A stretch of DNA of 55,826 nucleotides from Roseateles saccharophilus (GTDB lineage Bacteria; Pseudomonadota; Gammaproteobacteria; Burkholderiales; Burkholderiaceae_C): positions 1 to 55,826 of the forward strand of contig NZ_SMBU01000034.1 in NCBI RefSeq assembly GCF_004342485.1, given 5' to 3'. The first letter of the stretch is position 1. Each line of letters starts with the position of its first letter. The notes under the pieces were generated by a model. That model was not told the origin of the DNA. It saw only the letters and a list, made by a program, of their open reading frames with translations, and searched no databases. This document shows positions 46,426 through 55,826 of this stretch, piece after piece. The position numbers were made by a program, and so were the translations under genes.

Positions 46426-47532
46426 ATGCGATTCCGCCCCGAACCGCCGCAGCGCCATGGCCTCGCCCCCGCCGGCCCGCTGGGCACCGAAGTCGCCGTG
46501 CTGCTGTGCAACCTCGGCACGCCCGATGCACCGACCGCGCCCGCGCTGCGCCGCTACCTGGCCCAGTTTCTCGCCGACCCGCGCGTCGTCGAGATCCCGA
46601 GGCTGGCCTGGGCCCTGATCCTGCACGGCATCATCCTGCGCGTGCGCCCCGCCAGGTCGGCCGCCAAGTACGCCACCGTCTGGACGCCCGAAGGCTCGCC
46701 GCTGAAGGTCTGGACCGACAAGCAGGCCAAGCTGCTGCAGGGCCTGCTCGGCGAGCGCGGCCTGCGCGTGCGCGTGGCGCCGGCAATGCGCTACGGCAGC
46801 CCCGCCATCGCCGCCCAGCTGGACGCGCTCAAGCGCGAAGGCGTGCGCCGCGTGCTCGTGCTGCCGGCCTATCCGCAGTACTCGGGCGCGACGACGGCCA
46901 GCGTCATCGACGACGTCGCACGCTGGGCGCTGCGCACCCGCCACCTGCCCGAGCTGCGCTTCGTCAACCGCTACCACGACGACCCCGCCCACATCGCCGC
47001 CCTGGCCCAGAGCGTGCGCGAGCACTGGCAGCACGAGGGCCGCGGCGAGAAGCTGGTCATGAGCTTCCACGGCATGCCCGAGCGCACCCTGCACCTGGGC
47101 GACCCCTACCACTGCGAATGCCTGAAGACCGGCCGCCTGCTCGCCGAGGCCCTGGGCCTGAAGGACGGCGAGTGGCTGGTGAGCTTCCAGAGCCGCTTCG
47201 GCAAGGCCAGGTGGCTGCAGCCCTACACCGAGCCCAGCCTCGTCAAGCTCGCCAAGGGCGGCGTGAAGGCCGTCGACGTGATCTGCCCCGGCTTCGCCGC
47301 CGACTGCCTGGAGACGCTGGAGGAGATCGCCCAGGAGGCACGCGCCGCCTTCCTGGCGGCCGGTGGCCAGCGCTTCGGCTACATCCCCTGCCTGAACGAC
47401 CATCCGGCCGGCATGCGGGCTCTGGCCGGCCTGGCCGAGCGCCACCTGCAGGGCTGGCCGACGGCCGCGCCCCACCCCGACACGCTGGCCCTGCAGCGCC
47501 AGCGGGCACTGGCTGCCGGAGCGCGGGAATGA
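46426..47532 (+). CDS. hemH: Ferrochelatase
   Basis: 368 residues. It inserts Fe(II) into protoporphyrin IX as the last step of heme synthesis. Marks: AVLLCNLGTPDAPTAPALRRYLAQFLADPRVVEIPRL, YPQYSGATTASV, the active-site His in VMSFHGMPERTLHLGDPYHC, and SFQSRFGKARWLQPYTEPSLVKLAKGGVKAVDVICPGFAADCLETLEEI. The stop overlaps the hslR ATG (ATGA). Confidence 0.97.
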   Translation: MRFRPEPPQRHGLAPAGPLGTEVAVLLCNLGTPDAPTAPALRRYLAQFLADPRVVEIPRLAWALILHGIILRVRPARSAAKYATVWTPEGSPLKVWTDKQAKLLQGLLGERGLRVRVAPAMRYGSPAIAAQLDALKREGVRRVLVLPAYPQYSGATTASVIDDVARWALRTRHLPELRFVNRYHDDPAHIAALAQSVREHWQHEGRGEKLVMSFHGMPERTLHLGDPYHCECLKTGRLLAEALGLKDGEWLVSFQSRFGKARWLQPYTEPSLVKLAKGGVKAVDVICPGFAADCLETLEEIAQEARAAFLAAGGQRFGYIPCLNDHPAGMRALAGLAERHLQGWPTAAPHPDTLALQRQRALAAGARE

Positions 47533-47954
47533 GCGAAGCCCCGGCCAGCATGCGGCTGGACAAATGGCTCTGGGCCGCGCGCTTCTACAAGACCCGGGCC
47601 CTGGCCGTGGACGAGATCAACCTCGGCCGCGTGCGCGTGGGCGGCCAGCCGGTCAAGCCGGCGCGGGACGTGAGGCCGGGCGACCTGCTCAGCGTCCGCA
47701 CCGGCACCGTGACGCGCGAAGTCGAGGTGCTGGGCCTGTCCAACCAGCGCGGCCCGGCGCCGCAGGCCCAACTGCTCTACGCCGAGACCCAGGCCAGCAT
47801 CACCACCCGCGAGGCCGCCGCCGAGGCCCGCCGCCTGGCGCCGGAGCCCGCGGCCACCATCGTCCAGGGCAGGCCGACCAAGCAGGACCGCCGGCGGCTG
47901 GCCGACTGGGACCGCTGGTCGGCCTCGGCGGACGATCTCGACGACCAGGGTTGA
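47529..47954 (+). CDS. hslR: S4-domain RNA-binding protein, Hsp15 homologue
   Basis: 141 residues. The S4 domain is at the N terminus (MRLDKWLWAARFYKTRALAVDEINLGRVRVGGQPVKPARDVRPGD), and a basic C-terminal tail (GRPTKQDRRRLADWDRW) is typical of Hsp15. E. coli Hsp15 binds free 50S subunits with nascent chains after heat shock. It is coupled to hemH and lies just before the heat-shock promoter of grpE. Confidence 0.92.
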   Translation: MSEAPASMRLDKWLWAARFYKTRALAVDEINLGRVRVGGQPVKPARDVRPGDLLSVRTGTVTREVEVLGLSNQRGPAPQAQLLYAETQASITTREAAAEARRLAPEPAATIVQGRPTKQDRRRLADWDRWSASADDLDDQG

Positions 47955-47972
47955 CCCGCAATAATCCCCCCT

Positions 47973-48000
47973 CTTGAAATCCGGATATCGCGCCCCAGTT
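47973..48000 (+). promoter_or_regulatory. Sigma-32 heat-shock promoter before grpE
   Basis: CTTGAAA (47973-47979), a 13-bp spacer and CCCCAGTT (47993-48000) match the sigma-32 consensus CTTGAAA-N13/14-CCCCATNT with a single clear deviation. Transcription would start about 20 bases before the grpE ATG. Confidence 0.85.
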
Positions 48001-48025
48001 AGGCGCGATTGCCTTTTTTGACGCC

Positions 48026-48541
48026 ATGACGACCGACACCCCCCTGCCCGAAGACGCTGCCGGCGAGCCCACGGCCGCCGAGCTGAACCCCGAGATCAAG
48101 ATCGCCGAGCTGGAAGGCCGGCTGGCCGAGATGAGCGACGCCTATCTGCGCGCCAAGGCCGAGGTCGAGAACGTGCGCCGCCGTGCCGACGAGGATGTCG
48201 CCAAGGCCCGCAAGTTCGCCGTCGAAAGCTTCGCCGAGGCCATGCTGCCGGTGATGGACAGCCTGGAGGCCGCCATCGCCACGCCCGGCGCCGCCGTCGA
48301 GACGGTGCTGGAAGGCGTGCACGCCACGCGCCGCCAGCTGGCCAGCGCCCTGGAGCGCAACAAGGTCGTCGAGATCAACCCGGCCGCCGGCACGAAGTTC
48401 GACCCGCACCAGCACCAGGCCATCTCCATGGTGCCGGCCGACCAGGAGGCCAACACCGTCGTGACCGTGCTGCAGAAGGGCTTCCTGATCGCCGACCGCG
48501 TGCTGCGCCCGGCCCTCGTGACGGTTGCGGCGCCAAGGTAA
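48026..48541 (+). CDS. grpE: Nucleotide exchange factor GrpE
   Basis: 171 residues. It releases ADP from DnaK. An acidic N terminus and long dimer helix ([34 protein letters not shown]) lead to the C-terminal beta-domain ([40 protein letters not shown]). Length is typical of beta-proteobacterial GrpE. It is the first gene of the grpE-dnaK-dnaJ set. Confidence 0.97.
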   Translation: MTTDTPLPEDAAGEPTAAELNPEIKIAELEGRLAEMSDAYLRAKAEVENVRRRADEDVAKARKFAVESFAEAMLPVMDSLEAAIATPGAAVETVLEGVHATRRQLASALERNKVVEINPAAGTKFDPHQHQAISMVPADQEANTVVTVLQKGFLIADRVLRPALVTVAAPR

Positions 48542-48607
48542 TGGCCTGGGGACAGACCTTGGCGCGAAGCGACATGCTCTGTCCTCACTAATTCACAGCC
48601 TGCTGCC

Positions 48608-48635
48608 CTTGAAGGCGGCTGAGTTATCCACAAAT
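48608..48635 (+). promoter_or_regulatory. Possible second sigma-32-like promoter before dnaK
   Basis: CTTGAAG (48608-48614), 13 bp, then CCACAAAT (48628-48635). The -35 fits well and the -10 only partly. The 128-bp gap between grpE and dnaK would suit a separate dnaK promoter; a CAGGAGC ribosome site follows before the ATG. Confidence 0.4.
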
Positions 48636-48669
48636 CCAGAACATCCAAGCATTCATCAGGAGCAAGAAC

Positions 48670-50628
<1,959 letters not shown>

Positions 50629-50643
50629 TCCTTCGGACTTCAC

Positions 50644-50677
50644 GGCCCGGGAGCGCCCTCGCGCCCCGGGCCTTTTT
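50644..50677 (+). terminator. Terminator or attenuator between dnaK and dnaJ
   Basis: GGCCCGGG and CCCGGGCC form a perfect 8-bp stem followed by five T. It lies just before the dnaJ ribosome site (GAAAGAGAAGC), so dnaJ probably receives reduced read-through. Confidence 0.75.
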
Positions 50678-50693
50678 CCCTTGAAAGAGAAGC

Positions 50694-51845
50694 ATGGCTT
50701 CCACGAAGCGCGATTACTACGAAGTCCTCGGCGTCGCCAAGAACGCGACCGAGGAGGACATCAAGAAGGCCTACCGCAAGCTGGCCATGAAGTTCCACCC
50801 CGACCGCAACCAGGGTGACGGGGCCAAGGCCGCCGAGGAGAAGTTCAAGGAGGCCAAGGAGGCCTACGAGATGCTCACGGATGCGCAAAAGCGCGCGGCC
50901 TACGACCAGTACGGCCATGCCGGCGTCGACCCCAATATGGGTGCGGGCCGCGGCGGCCCGGGTGCGGAGGGCTTCGGCGGCTTCGCCGAGGCCTTCGGCG
51001 ACATCTTCGGCGACATCTTCGGCGGCCAGGGTGGCGGCCGGCGTGGTGGTGGCCAGCAGGTCTACCGCGGCAGCGACCTCAGCTATGCGATGGAGATCAC
51101 GCTGGAGGAGGCCGCCCGCGGCAAGGAGACGCAGATCCGCATCCCGAGCTGGGAAGGCTGCGAGACCTGCGGCGGCACGGGCGCCAAGCCCGGCACCAGC
51201 GCCAAGACCTGCGGCAGCTGCGGCGGCTCGGGCACGGTGCACATGCGCCAGGGCTTCTTCAGCATCCAGCAGACCTGCCCGCACTGCCACGGCAGCGGCA
51301 AGATCATTCCCGACCCCTGCATGGCCTGCAACGGCCAGGGCAAGGTCAAGAAGCAGAAGACGCTGGAGGTCAAGATCCCGGCCGGCATCAACGAGGGCAT
51401 GCGCATCCGCTCGGCGGGCAATGGCGAGCCCGGCGTCAACGGCGGCCCGAGCGGCGACCTCTACATCGAGATCCGCATCAAGCAGCATGACATCTTCGAG
51501 CGCGACGGCGACGACTTGCACTGCACGATGCCCGTCTCGATGATCACCGCGGCGCTGGGCGGCAACATCGAGGTGCCCACGCTCGGCGGCAAGGCCGAGA
51601 TCGAACTGCCCGAGGGCACCCAGCATGGCAAGACCTTCCGCCTGCGCGGCAAGGGCATCAAGGGCGTGCGCTCCAGCTATCCGGGCGACCTCTACTGCCA
51701 CATCGCCGTGGAGACGCCGGTCAAGCTCACCGAGCACCAGAAGAAGCTGCTCAAGGAGCTGGACGAGTCGCTGAAGAAGGGTGGCGAGCGCCATTCGCCG
51801 AATGCGAAGAGCTGGACAGATCGGGTCAAGGACCTGTTCAAGTAG
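50694..51845 (+). CDS. dnaJ: Chaperone protein DnaJ (Hsp40)
   Basis: 383 residues, class A. J domain with HPD ([14 protein letters not shown]), a Gly/Phe-rich region, four zinc repeats ([32 protein letters not shown]), and the C-terminal substrate-binding domains. It stimulates the ATPase of DnaK and delivers clients. Separated from dnaK by 65 bp containing a terminator-like hairpin. Confidence 0.98.
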   Translation: MASTKRDYYEVLGVAKNATEEDIKKAYRKLAMKFHPDRNQGDGAKAAEEKFKEAKEAYEMLTDAQKRAAYDQYGHAGVDPNMGAGRGGPGAEGFGGFAEAFGDIFGDIFGGQGGGRRGGGQQVYRGSDLSYAMEITLEEAARGKETQIRIPSWEGCETCGGTGAKPGTSAKTCGSCGGSGTVHMRQGFFSIQQTCPHCHGSGKIIPDPCMACNGQGKVKKQKTLEVKIPAGINEGMRIRSAGNGEPGVNGGPSGDLYIEIRIKQHDIFERDGDDLHCTMPVSMITAALGGNIEVPTLGGKAEIELPEGTQHGKTFRLRGKGIKGVRSSYPGDLYCHIAVETPVKLTEHQKKLLKELDESLKKGGERHSPNAKSWTDRVKDLFK

Positions 51846-51864
51846 AACGGCCGGAACCCGACGA

Positions 51865-51899
51865 AGCCGCGGTGCCTGCGAAGGCGCCGCGGCTTTTTT
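51865..51899 (+). terminator. Intrinsic terminator after dnaJ
   Basis: A 12-bp stem with one mismatch (51865-51876 with 51883-51894) is followed by six T. It ends the heat-shock operon. Confidence 0.85.
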
Positions 51900-52002
51900 C
51901 TTGGCCACCCTGCGCGCCGCGCGAAGCCGGCCTGCGCCTTAAGTCACGCCCCGCACCGATGCTGCGCGTAAACCTTCTCACCCGACGGAGCCCATAAACC
52001 CT

Positions 52003-52030
52003 AAAGTTCATCGACTGTCACTCCGATGAC
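52003..52030 (+). promoter_or_regulatory. Possible sigma-28 (FliA) promoter
   Basis: TAAAGTTC (from 52003) and TCCGATGA (from 52023) resemble the flagellar class 3 consensus TAAA-N15-GCCGATAA, with a spacer one base longer. It lies about 95 bp before the CheY-TPR gene. The rest of 51900-52098 has no gene. Confidence 0.4.
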
Positions 52031-52098
52031 TCATAAGTGATCGACTTCCCGACTCTTGTGCGCAGAGTCCGCGGCACCGTGCCGCGGAAGGAGTCGGC

Positions 52099-53739
52099 AT
52101 GTTCCTGATGGACGACACCATCCAGGCCGCGTCGGCGCTGATCATCGACAGCAACGCCAACTCGCGCAGCCTGATGTCGGCCCAGCTGCGCGACCTCGGC
52201 GTGGGCACCGTACGGCAGACGCCGCGCGTGAAGGACGCGCGCGTGATGCTGGAGCACCAGACCTTCGACATCGTGCTGTGCGACTACCACTTCGACGCCG
52301 GCGACACCTCGGGCCAGGATCTGCTCGACGAACTGCGCCGCGAAGGCCTGCTGCCCTACTCCACCGTCTTCGTCATGGTGACCAGCGAGGCCACCTACGC
52401 CAAGGTGGCCGAGGCGGCCGAGGCCGCGCTCGACGCCTACCTCATCAAACCCTACACCAGCGCCAACCTGGCCGAGCGACTGGCCAGTGCGCGCCAGCGC
52501 AAGCGCATCCTGAAGGACATCTTCGAGGCCGTCGAGAACCAGGACTTCGAGACCGCCGCCAACCTCTGCCTGGTGCGCTTCGAGGCCAAGGGCCGCTACT
52601 GGCTGTACGCGGCGCGCATCGGCGCCGAGCTGCTGCTGCGCCTGAAGCGCTACGACGACGCGCGCACCCTCTACGAGGCCATCATCACCGCCAAGACCCT
52701 GCCCTGGGCGCGGCTGGGCGTGGCGCGCACCGAGGTGGCCAGCGGCAACCTGCAGGCCGCACGGCGCACGCTGGAGAACCTGATCGGCGAGCTGCCCGAC
52801 TACGCCGACTCCCACGACCTGATGGGCCATGTGCAGATGGAGCAGGGCGACCTGCCTAACGCCCTCAAGACCTACCAGACCGCCGTGACGCTGACGCCCG
52901 GCTGCCTGCTGCGGCTGCAGCGCTGCGGCTCGCTCGGCTTCTACGCCGGCCAGCGCGCCGAGGCGCTGAAGCTGCTGGAACGCGCGATGTCCCAGGGCCT
53001 GCGCTCCAAGCTCTTCGACGTGCTCAGCCTGGTGCTGATCGGGCTGATGCGCTTCGACGCCAAGGACTTCAAGGGCTTCAAGTACGCCCACGACTCGCTG
53101 ATCGCAGCGCTGGAGCGTGCGCCGCGCTCCTCCCGGCTGCGGCGCTTCGACCTCGTCTTCCGCGGCCTGGCCTTCCTGATGGAGCGCCGCGTGGGCCAGG
53201 CCCTCGTCGTCGCGCGCGAGTTCACCGAGCATGCCGACGCCGGCGACTTCGACCTCGAGGCCGCCTCGCTGCTGACGGCGCTGTGGATACGCCTGTCCAG
53301 CCAGGAGGTGGAGCTGGAGGAGATGATGCCCATCCTGCGCGAACTGGGCATGCGGCACTGCGCCACCAAGGCCGGCACCGAGATCCTCGTCGCGATGGCC
53401 GAGAACCACCAGGGCGCCGCCGAGCAGTTCCGCGACTGCCACCAGCAGGTCTTCAACGTCGCCGAGACGGCGATGCGCTATTCCCTGCGCGGTGGCGCCA
53501 AGGCCGCCGTCGAACTGCTGATCCATCAGGGCGAGATCACGCGCAACGCCAAGCTCATCGACATGGCGGGCCTGGTGCTGAAGCGCCACGCCGACAAGAT
53601 CGACGATGCGGCCGAGCTGAGCCAGCGCATCGAGGTGCTGCACAGCCGCTATGTGAAGCCCATGGCCGGCAGTCCTGCCAAGGCCGGACGCGCGACCGGC
53701 GGCGTCGCGCTGCGCACAGCCGCGACCGCCCCCGCCTGA
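52099..53739 (+). CDS. Response regulator receiver protein with a TPR domain
   Basis: 546 residues. An N-terminal CheY-like receiver has IIDSN (Asp18), the phospho-acceptor Asp62 in DIVLCDYHFD, Thr/Ser95-96 (MVTSEA) and Lys117 (LIKPYTS). The remaining 400 residues are tetratricopeptide-like helical repeats (YWLYAARIGAELLLRLKRYDDARTLYEAII; DSHDLMGHVQMEQGDLPNALKTYQTAV). There is no DNA-binding or enzyme domain, so it probably works through protein contacts. The putative FliA promoter upstream would place it in the flagellar or chemotaxis regulon. No partner kinase is adjacent. Confidence 0.9.
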   Translation: MFLMDDTIQAASALIIDSNANSRSLMSAQLRDLGVGTVRQTPRVKDARVMLEHQTFDIVLCDYHFDAGDTSGQDLLDELRREGLLPYSTVFVMVTSEATYAKVAEAAEAALDAYLIKPYTSANLAERLASARQRKRILKDIFEAVENQDFETAANLCLVRFEAKGRYWLYAARIGAELLLRLKRYDDARTLYEAIITAKTLPWARLGVARTEVASGNLQAARRTLENLIGELPDYADSHDLMGHVQMEQGDLPNALKTYQTAVTLTPGCLLRLQRCGSLGFYAGQRAEALKLLERAMSQGLRSKLFDVLSLVLIGLMRFDAKDFKGFKYAHDSLIAALERAPRSSRLRRFDLVFRGLAFLMERRVGQALVVAREFTEHADAGDFDLEAASLLTALWIRLSSQEVELEEMMPILRELGMRHCATKAGTEILVAMAENHQGAAEQFRDCHQQVFNVAETAMRYSLRGGAKAAVELLIHQGEITRNAKLIDMAGLVLKRHADKIDDAAELSQRIEVLHSRYVKPMAGSPAKAGRATGGVALRTAATAPA

Positions 53740-53796
53740 GCCGCCCGCCACATGGTTGCCCCCCGCAGCGGCCATGAGGAGGCCGCGAACAGGCTC

Positions 53797-54636
53797 TCAG
53801 AACAAGCTGCCCTGCGCTGAGGGCTTGCTCGGCCGCTGGAACAGCGCCAGCTCCACCGGCCGCCTCTCGGTGCGAAGCCCGTGCTTGCGCGCGACGCGGT
53901 GCAGGCGCGCGCGCAGCAGCTCGGCCCAGACGCCCTCGCCCGTCATACGCGTGCCGAAGCGGGCGTCGTTGTCCTGGCCGCCGCGCATGTCGCGCAGGCG
54001 GGCCATCACACGCTCGGCGCGGTCTGGGAAGTGGCGCTGCAGCCAGTCCTGGAACAGCGGATTCACCTCCCAGGGCAGGCGCAGCGGGATGCTGAAGGCG
54101 CTACTCGCGCCGGCCGCCACGGCGGCCTCGACGATGCGCTCCAGTTCGGGCTCGTTGATGAAGGGGATGATGGGCGACACGCTGACGCCCACCGGCACGC
54201 CGGCCTCGGCCAGCGCGCGAATGGCCCGCAGCCGCCGCGCCGGCGCAGCCGCGCGCGGCTCCAGGATGCGGGCCAGCTCGTTGTCCAGCGTCGTCACCGA
54301 CAGGTAGACCGACACCAGGCCCTGCGCGGCCATCGGCGCGATCAGGTCCAGCTCGCGCTCGATGCCGGCCGACTTGGTGACGACGGAGAAAGGATGGCCG
54401 GTCTCGGCCAGCACCTCGACGATGCGGCGCGTGATGCCGAGCCTGCGCTCGACGGGCTGGTAGGCATCGGTGGCCGTGCCTAGCACCAGCGAGCGCGGCT
54501 CGTAGCGCGAACTGGCCAGCGTCTCGCGCAGCCGCTCGGCCGCATTGACCTTGGCGATGATGCGGGTCTCGAAGTCCAGGCCCGGCGACAGGTTCAGATA
54601 GCTGTGCGTGGGTCGCGCGAAGCAGTAGATGCAGCC
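53797..54636 (-). pseudogene. 5'-truncated radical SAM gene (PA0069 family)
   Basis: The frame reads GCIYCFARPTHSYLNLSPGLDFETRII, then SLVLGTATDAYQPVERRLGITRRIVEVL, as in PA0069-type radical SAM proteins. About the first 100 residues are missing, including the first Cys of the C-x3-C-x2-C iron-sulfur motif. Directly upstream of GCIYC the sequence is unrelated and has a TAG four codons earlier. The break is at about 54637. An ATG at 54486 could give a 229-residue fragment without the cluster site, so function is unlikely. Confidence 0.8.
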
Positions 54637-54760
54637 CCACCTTATCTAGGACACGCACCTGCACAAGAGCGTGTGTCATCGGGGGACGCTCGAGTAGCGA
54701 AGCCAGCGCCCGGCTGCCGGACGCGGATGGAGATGGACAGGTCCCCACCTCTACCTCCGC
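54637..54760. other. Junction stretch of unknown origin
   Basis: About 125 bp between the radical SAM break and the next gene. It contains a hairpin (GACAC...GTGTC region near 54650-54680) but no recognised IS end and no gene. Composition is closer to the host than the following genes. Confidence 0.4.
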
Positions 54761-55093
54761 TTAGGCCGTGTCGGCTAGGCCTCGCGAAATTCTTCCTGCA
54801 ACGGCCGCAGCCAGTTGAATCGCTTGACGCTGCTCTCCCGCGATCCTGGACCGACTCGCAACGGCATCACCCAGCTTGAGGGTGGCCGCCAAATCCCGGG
54901 CAGCTGCAAGCTGTTCTGGAACCGAATGATCCATAGAGATCAGCATTCTCAGGATCTGCATCTGTCCGCAGGCGGTATCGATACTCGACCTCAAGGCCCG
55001 CCCAGCCGCACCAACAGGCTGCACTTGCAGAACGAGCGCTCCTAGCAAGTCATCCAAATCCAGTATGAGTCTAGCGATCGCCGTCACTTCCAT
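54761..55093 (-). CDS. Hypothetical protein downstream of the histidine kinase
   Basis: 110 residues starting MEVTAIARLILDLDDLLGAL, mostly helical, Ala/Leu-rich, with no signal peptide or clear membrane segment. It starts 20 bp after the kinase stop, so the two are likely cotranscribed. I do not recognise a family. A phosphotransfer or accessory role is possible from context only. Base composition is lower in GC than the main chromosome. Confidence 0.5.
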   Translation of the reverse strand: MEVTAIARLILDLDDLLGALVLQVQPVGAAGRALRSSIDTACGQMQILRMLISMDHSVPEQLAAARDLAATLKLGDAVASRSRIAGEQRQAIQLAAAVAGRISRGLADTA

Positions 55094-55113
55094 AGGGGCT
55101 CAGGCAATCAAAT

Positions 55114-55740
55114 TTACGCTAGCGGCATCAGCATGACAAAGGCCACTCCATTATCTCGATTCTCTGCGGCGATTGTCGATCTCATTGCAATTAAATAGGA
55201 CCGCGCCGCATAGAGGCCCAGGCCGCGACTACGTGGGTCCTGACTGTCACTGGTCCTGTACTGAAATATTGACTTCAATCGATCAGCGGGAATCACCGGA
55301 CCGTCATTGCAGACCTCAACTAGCGCGTCCCGCTTTACTTCATCGACACTAAGTCGAATGGTAATCGAAGTACCCTCAGTACGGTAGCGAACCGCATTGT
55401 TGAGCAGATGGTGAACCACGGTCTCAAAGTAGAACTCATCGATCGAGCACACCACCCCCGACGGAGGGCCGTCATACTCAACGCCAGCCATCAAGTCCTT
55501 TGAGTTCTCCACCAAGCGACGCAAGAAGTCCGCAAGGTCAATGGGCTCGCAGACTATTTGCTGATTCTGAATTCCGTCTTCAACCGAAGCTGCATCCAGC
55601 ATGCCCTCGATCGCGTTGTGCATGCGGCGCAGGTTGTACTGCACCGTCTCGTCACCGCCCTTCGTTCGAGCAAGTAGCGTAGCAAGTGGCGACGTGATTT
55701 CATGGCCTATGGCCGCCAATCTTTCCTGCCTACTCACAAG
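55114..55740 (-). CDS. Histidine kinase catalytic part, apparently missing its sensor region
   Basis: About 205 residues. H box ERLAAIGHEITSPLATLLA (phospho-acceptor His), N box HHLLNNAVRYRTEG, and ATP-lid motifs VCNDGPVIPADRLKSIFQY and SRGLGLYAARSYL. No sensor or membrane segment precedes the H box. The frame stays open to 55812, but the part beyond about 55740 overlaps the end of a transposase-like gene, so the start shown is approximate (a GTG or TTG near 55740-55720). GC content is clearly lower than in neighbouring genes, which indicates acquired DNA. Confidence 0.7.
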   Translation of the reverse strand, partial: LVSRQERLAAIGHEITSPLATLLARTKGGDETVQYNLRRMHNAIEGMLDAASVEDGIQNQQIVCEPIDLADFLRRLVENSKDLMAGVEYDGPPSGVVCSIDEFYFETVVHHLLNNAVRYRTEGTSITIRLSVDEVKRDALVEVCNDGPVIPADRLKSIFQYRTSDSQDPRSRGLGLYAARSYLIAMRSTIAAENRDNGVAFVMLMPLA

Positions 55741-55762
55741 AAACAGAACTGAGGACGGTCGT

Positions 55763-55826
55763 TCATGCGACTGCCTCCATCGGATTGATCTGGTAGCCCA
55801 GGGCAGCGGCACGGCGCTTGAGGGCA
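55763..55826 (-). mobile_element. C-terminal end of a transposase-like gene, cut by the window edge
   Basis: The minus-strand frame from the right edge reads LKRRAAALGYQINPMEAVA-stop. A basic helix followed by ALGY and a short hydrophobic tail is typical of several IS transposase C termini, but the family cannot be fixed from 20 residues. Its position against a truncated kinase gene supports an insertion sequence. Confidence 0.35.

Noticed and set aside
50644-50677. Terminator as evidence that dnaJ is a separate operon
   Set aside because: The hairpin may only attenuate; no promoter is visible in the remaining few bases before dnaJ, so read-through from dnaK is the likelier source.
54637-54760. 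Group II intron or IS end at the radical SAM break
   Set aside because: There is a hairpin, but no intron domain V pattern and no inverted partner of the junction sequence in the window, so the element type cannot be named.

Overview
The window is dense, very GC-rich bacterial chromosome (mostly about 65-70% GC). It carries housekeeping genes typical of Betaproteobacteria: rpoD with a Lys/Ala-rich N-terminal tail, dnaG, dnaX-ybaB-recR, hemH-hslR-grpE-dnaK-dnaJ, a rnhA-methyltransferase/gloB-mltD cluster, argA and a 4.5S RNA gene. Gene content and dispersed-repeat style point to Burkholderiales, most likely the Rubrivivax/Leptothrix/Roseateles group. That placement is inference from recognised families; no search was run.

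Layout. 1-2.8 kb: a minus-strand run of DUF1326, DUF2182, a GNAT acetyltransferase and a DUF1566 secreted protein. 2.9-8.4 kb: envelope genes (L,D-transpeptidase-like lipoprotein, YceI, WXXGXW lipoprotein, S46 dipeptidyl-peptidase). 8.5-10.6 kb: an ECF sigma factor between two cupin proteins. 11.3-12.0 kb: two small genes separated and followed by attC-like sites, a candidate integrase-less integron cassette pair. 12.0-16.7 kb: dcd, a peptide-type substrate-binding protein, an amidohydrolase and rnhA. 16.7-20.5 kb: methyltransferase, gloB, mltD and MAPEG. 20.5-24.9 kb: recR, ybaB, dnaX, a PurM-like protein, a SirB-like protein and 4.5S RNA. 25-30.4 kb: a PEP-CTERM protein and a kinase/pseudokinase pair, both fused to HDOD domains. 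30.5-37.3 kb: hrpA, VOC protein, argA, yggX and an H-NS-like protein. 37.5-42.7 kb: a GGDEF-EAL protein and dnaG. 43-51.8 kb: rpoD, a cyclase-FHA protein, hemH, hslR and the grpE-dnaK-dnaJ heat-shock set with a clear sigma-32 promoter. 52-53.8 kb: a CheY-TPR protein. 53.8 kb to the end: a broken radical-SAM gene beside lower-GC acquired DNA (a 5'-truncated histidine kinase and the end of a transposase-like gene).

The most unusual content is small structured DNA. Three long inverted-repeat elements lie at 4889-5130, 10024-10182 and 17452-17719. The last contains two large nested hairpins and supplies start-codon sequence to the divergent genes on both sides. A palindromic dispersed repeat occurs between genes at 159-266 and again in frame inside dnaG at 41334-41393. 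The 3' ends of yggX and hrpA are each followed by a diverged second copy of the same gene end. Together these suggest a genome shaped by small non-autonomous elements and by allele replacement at gene ends.
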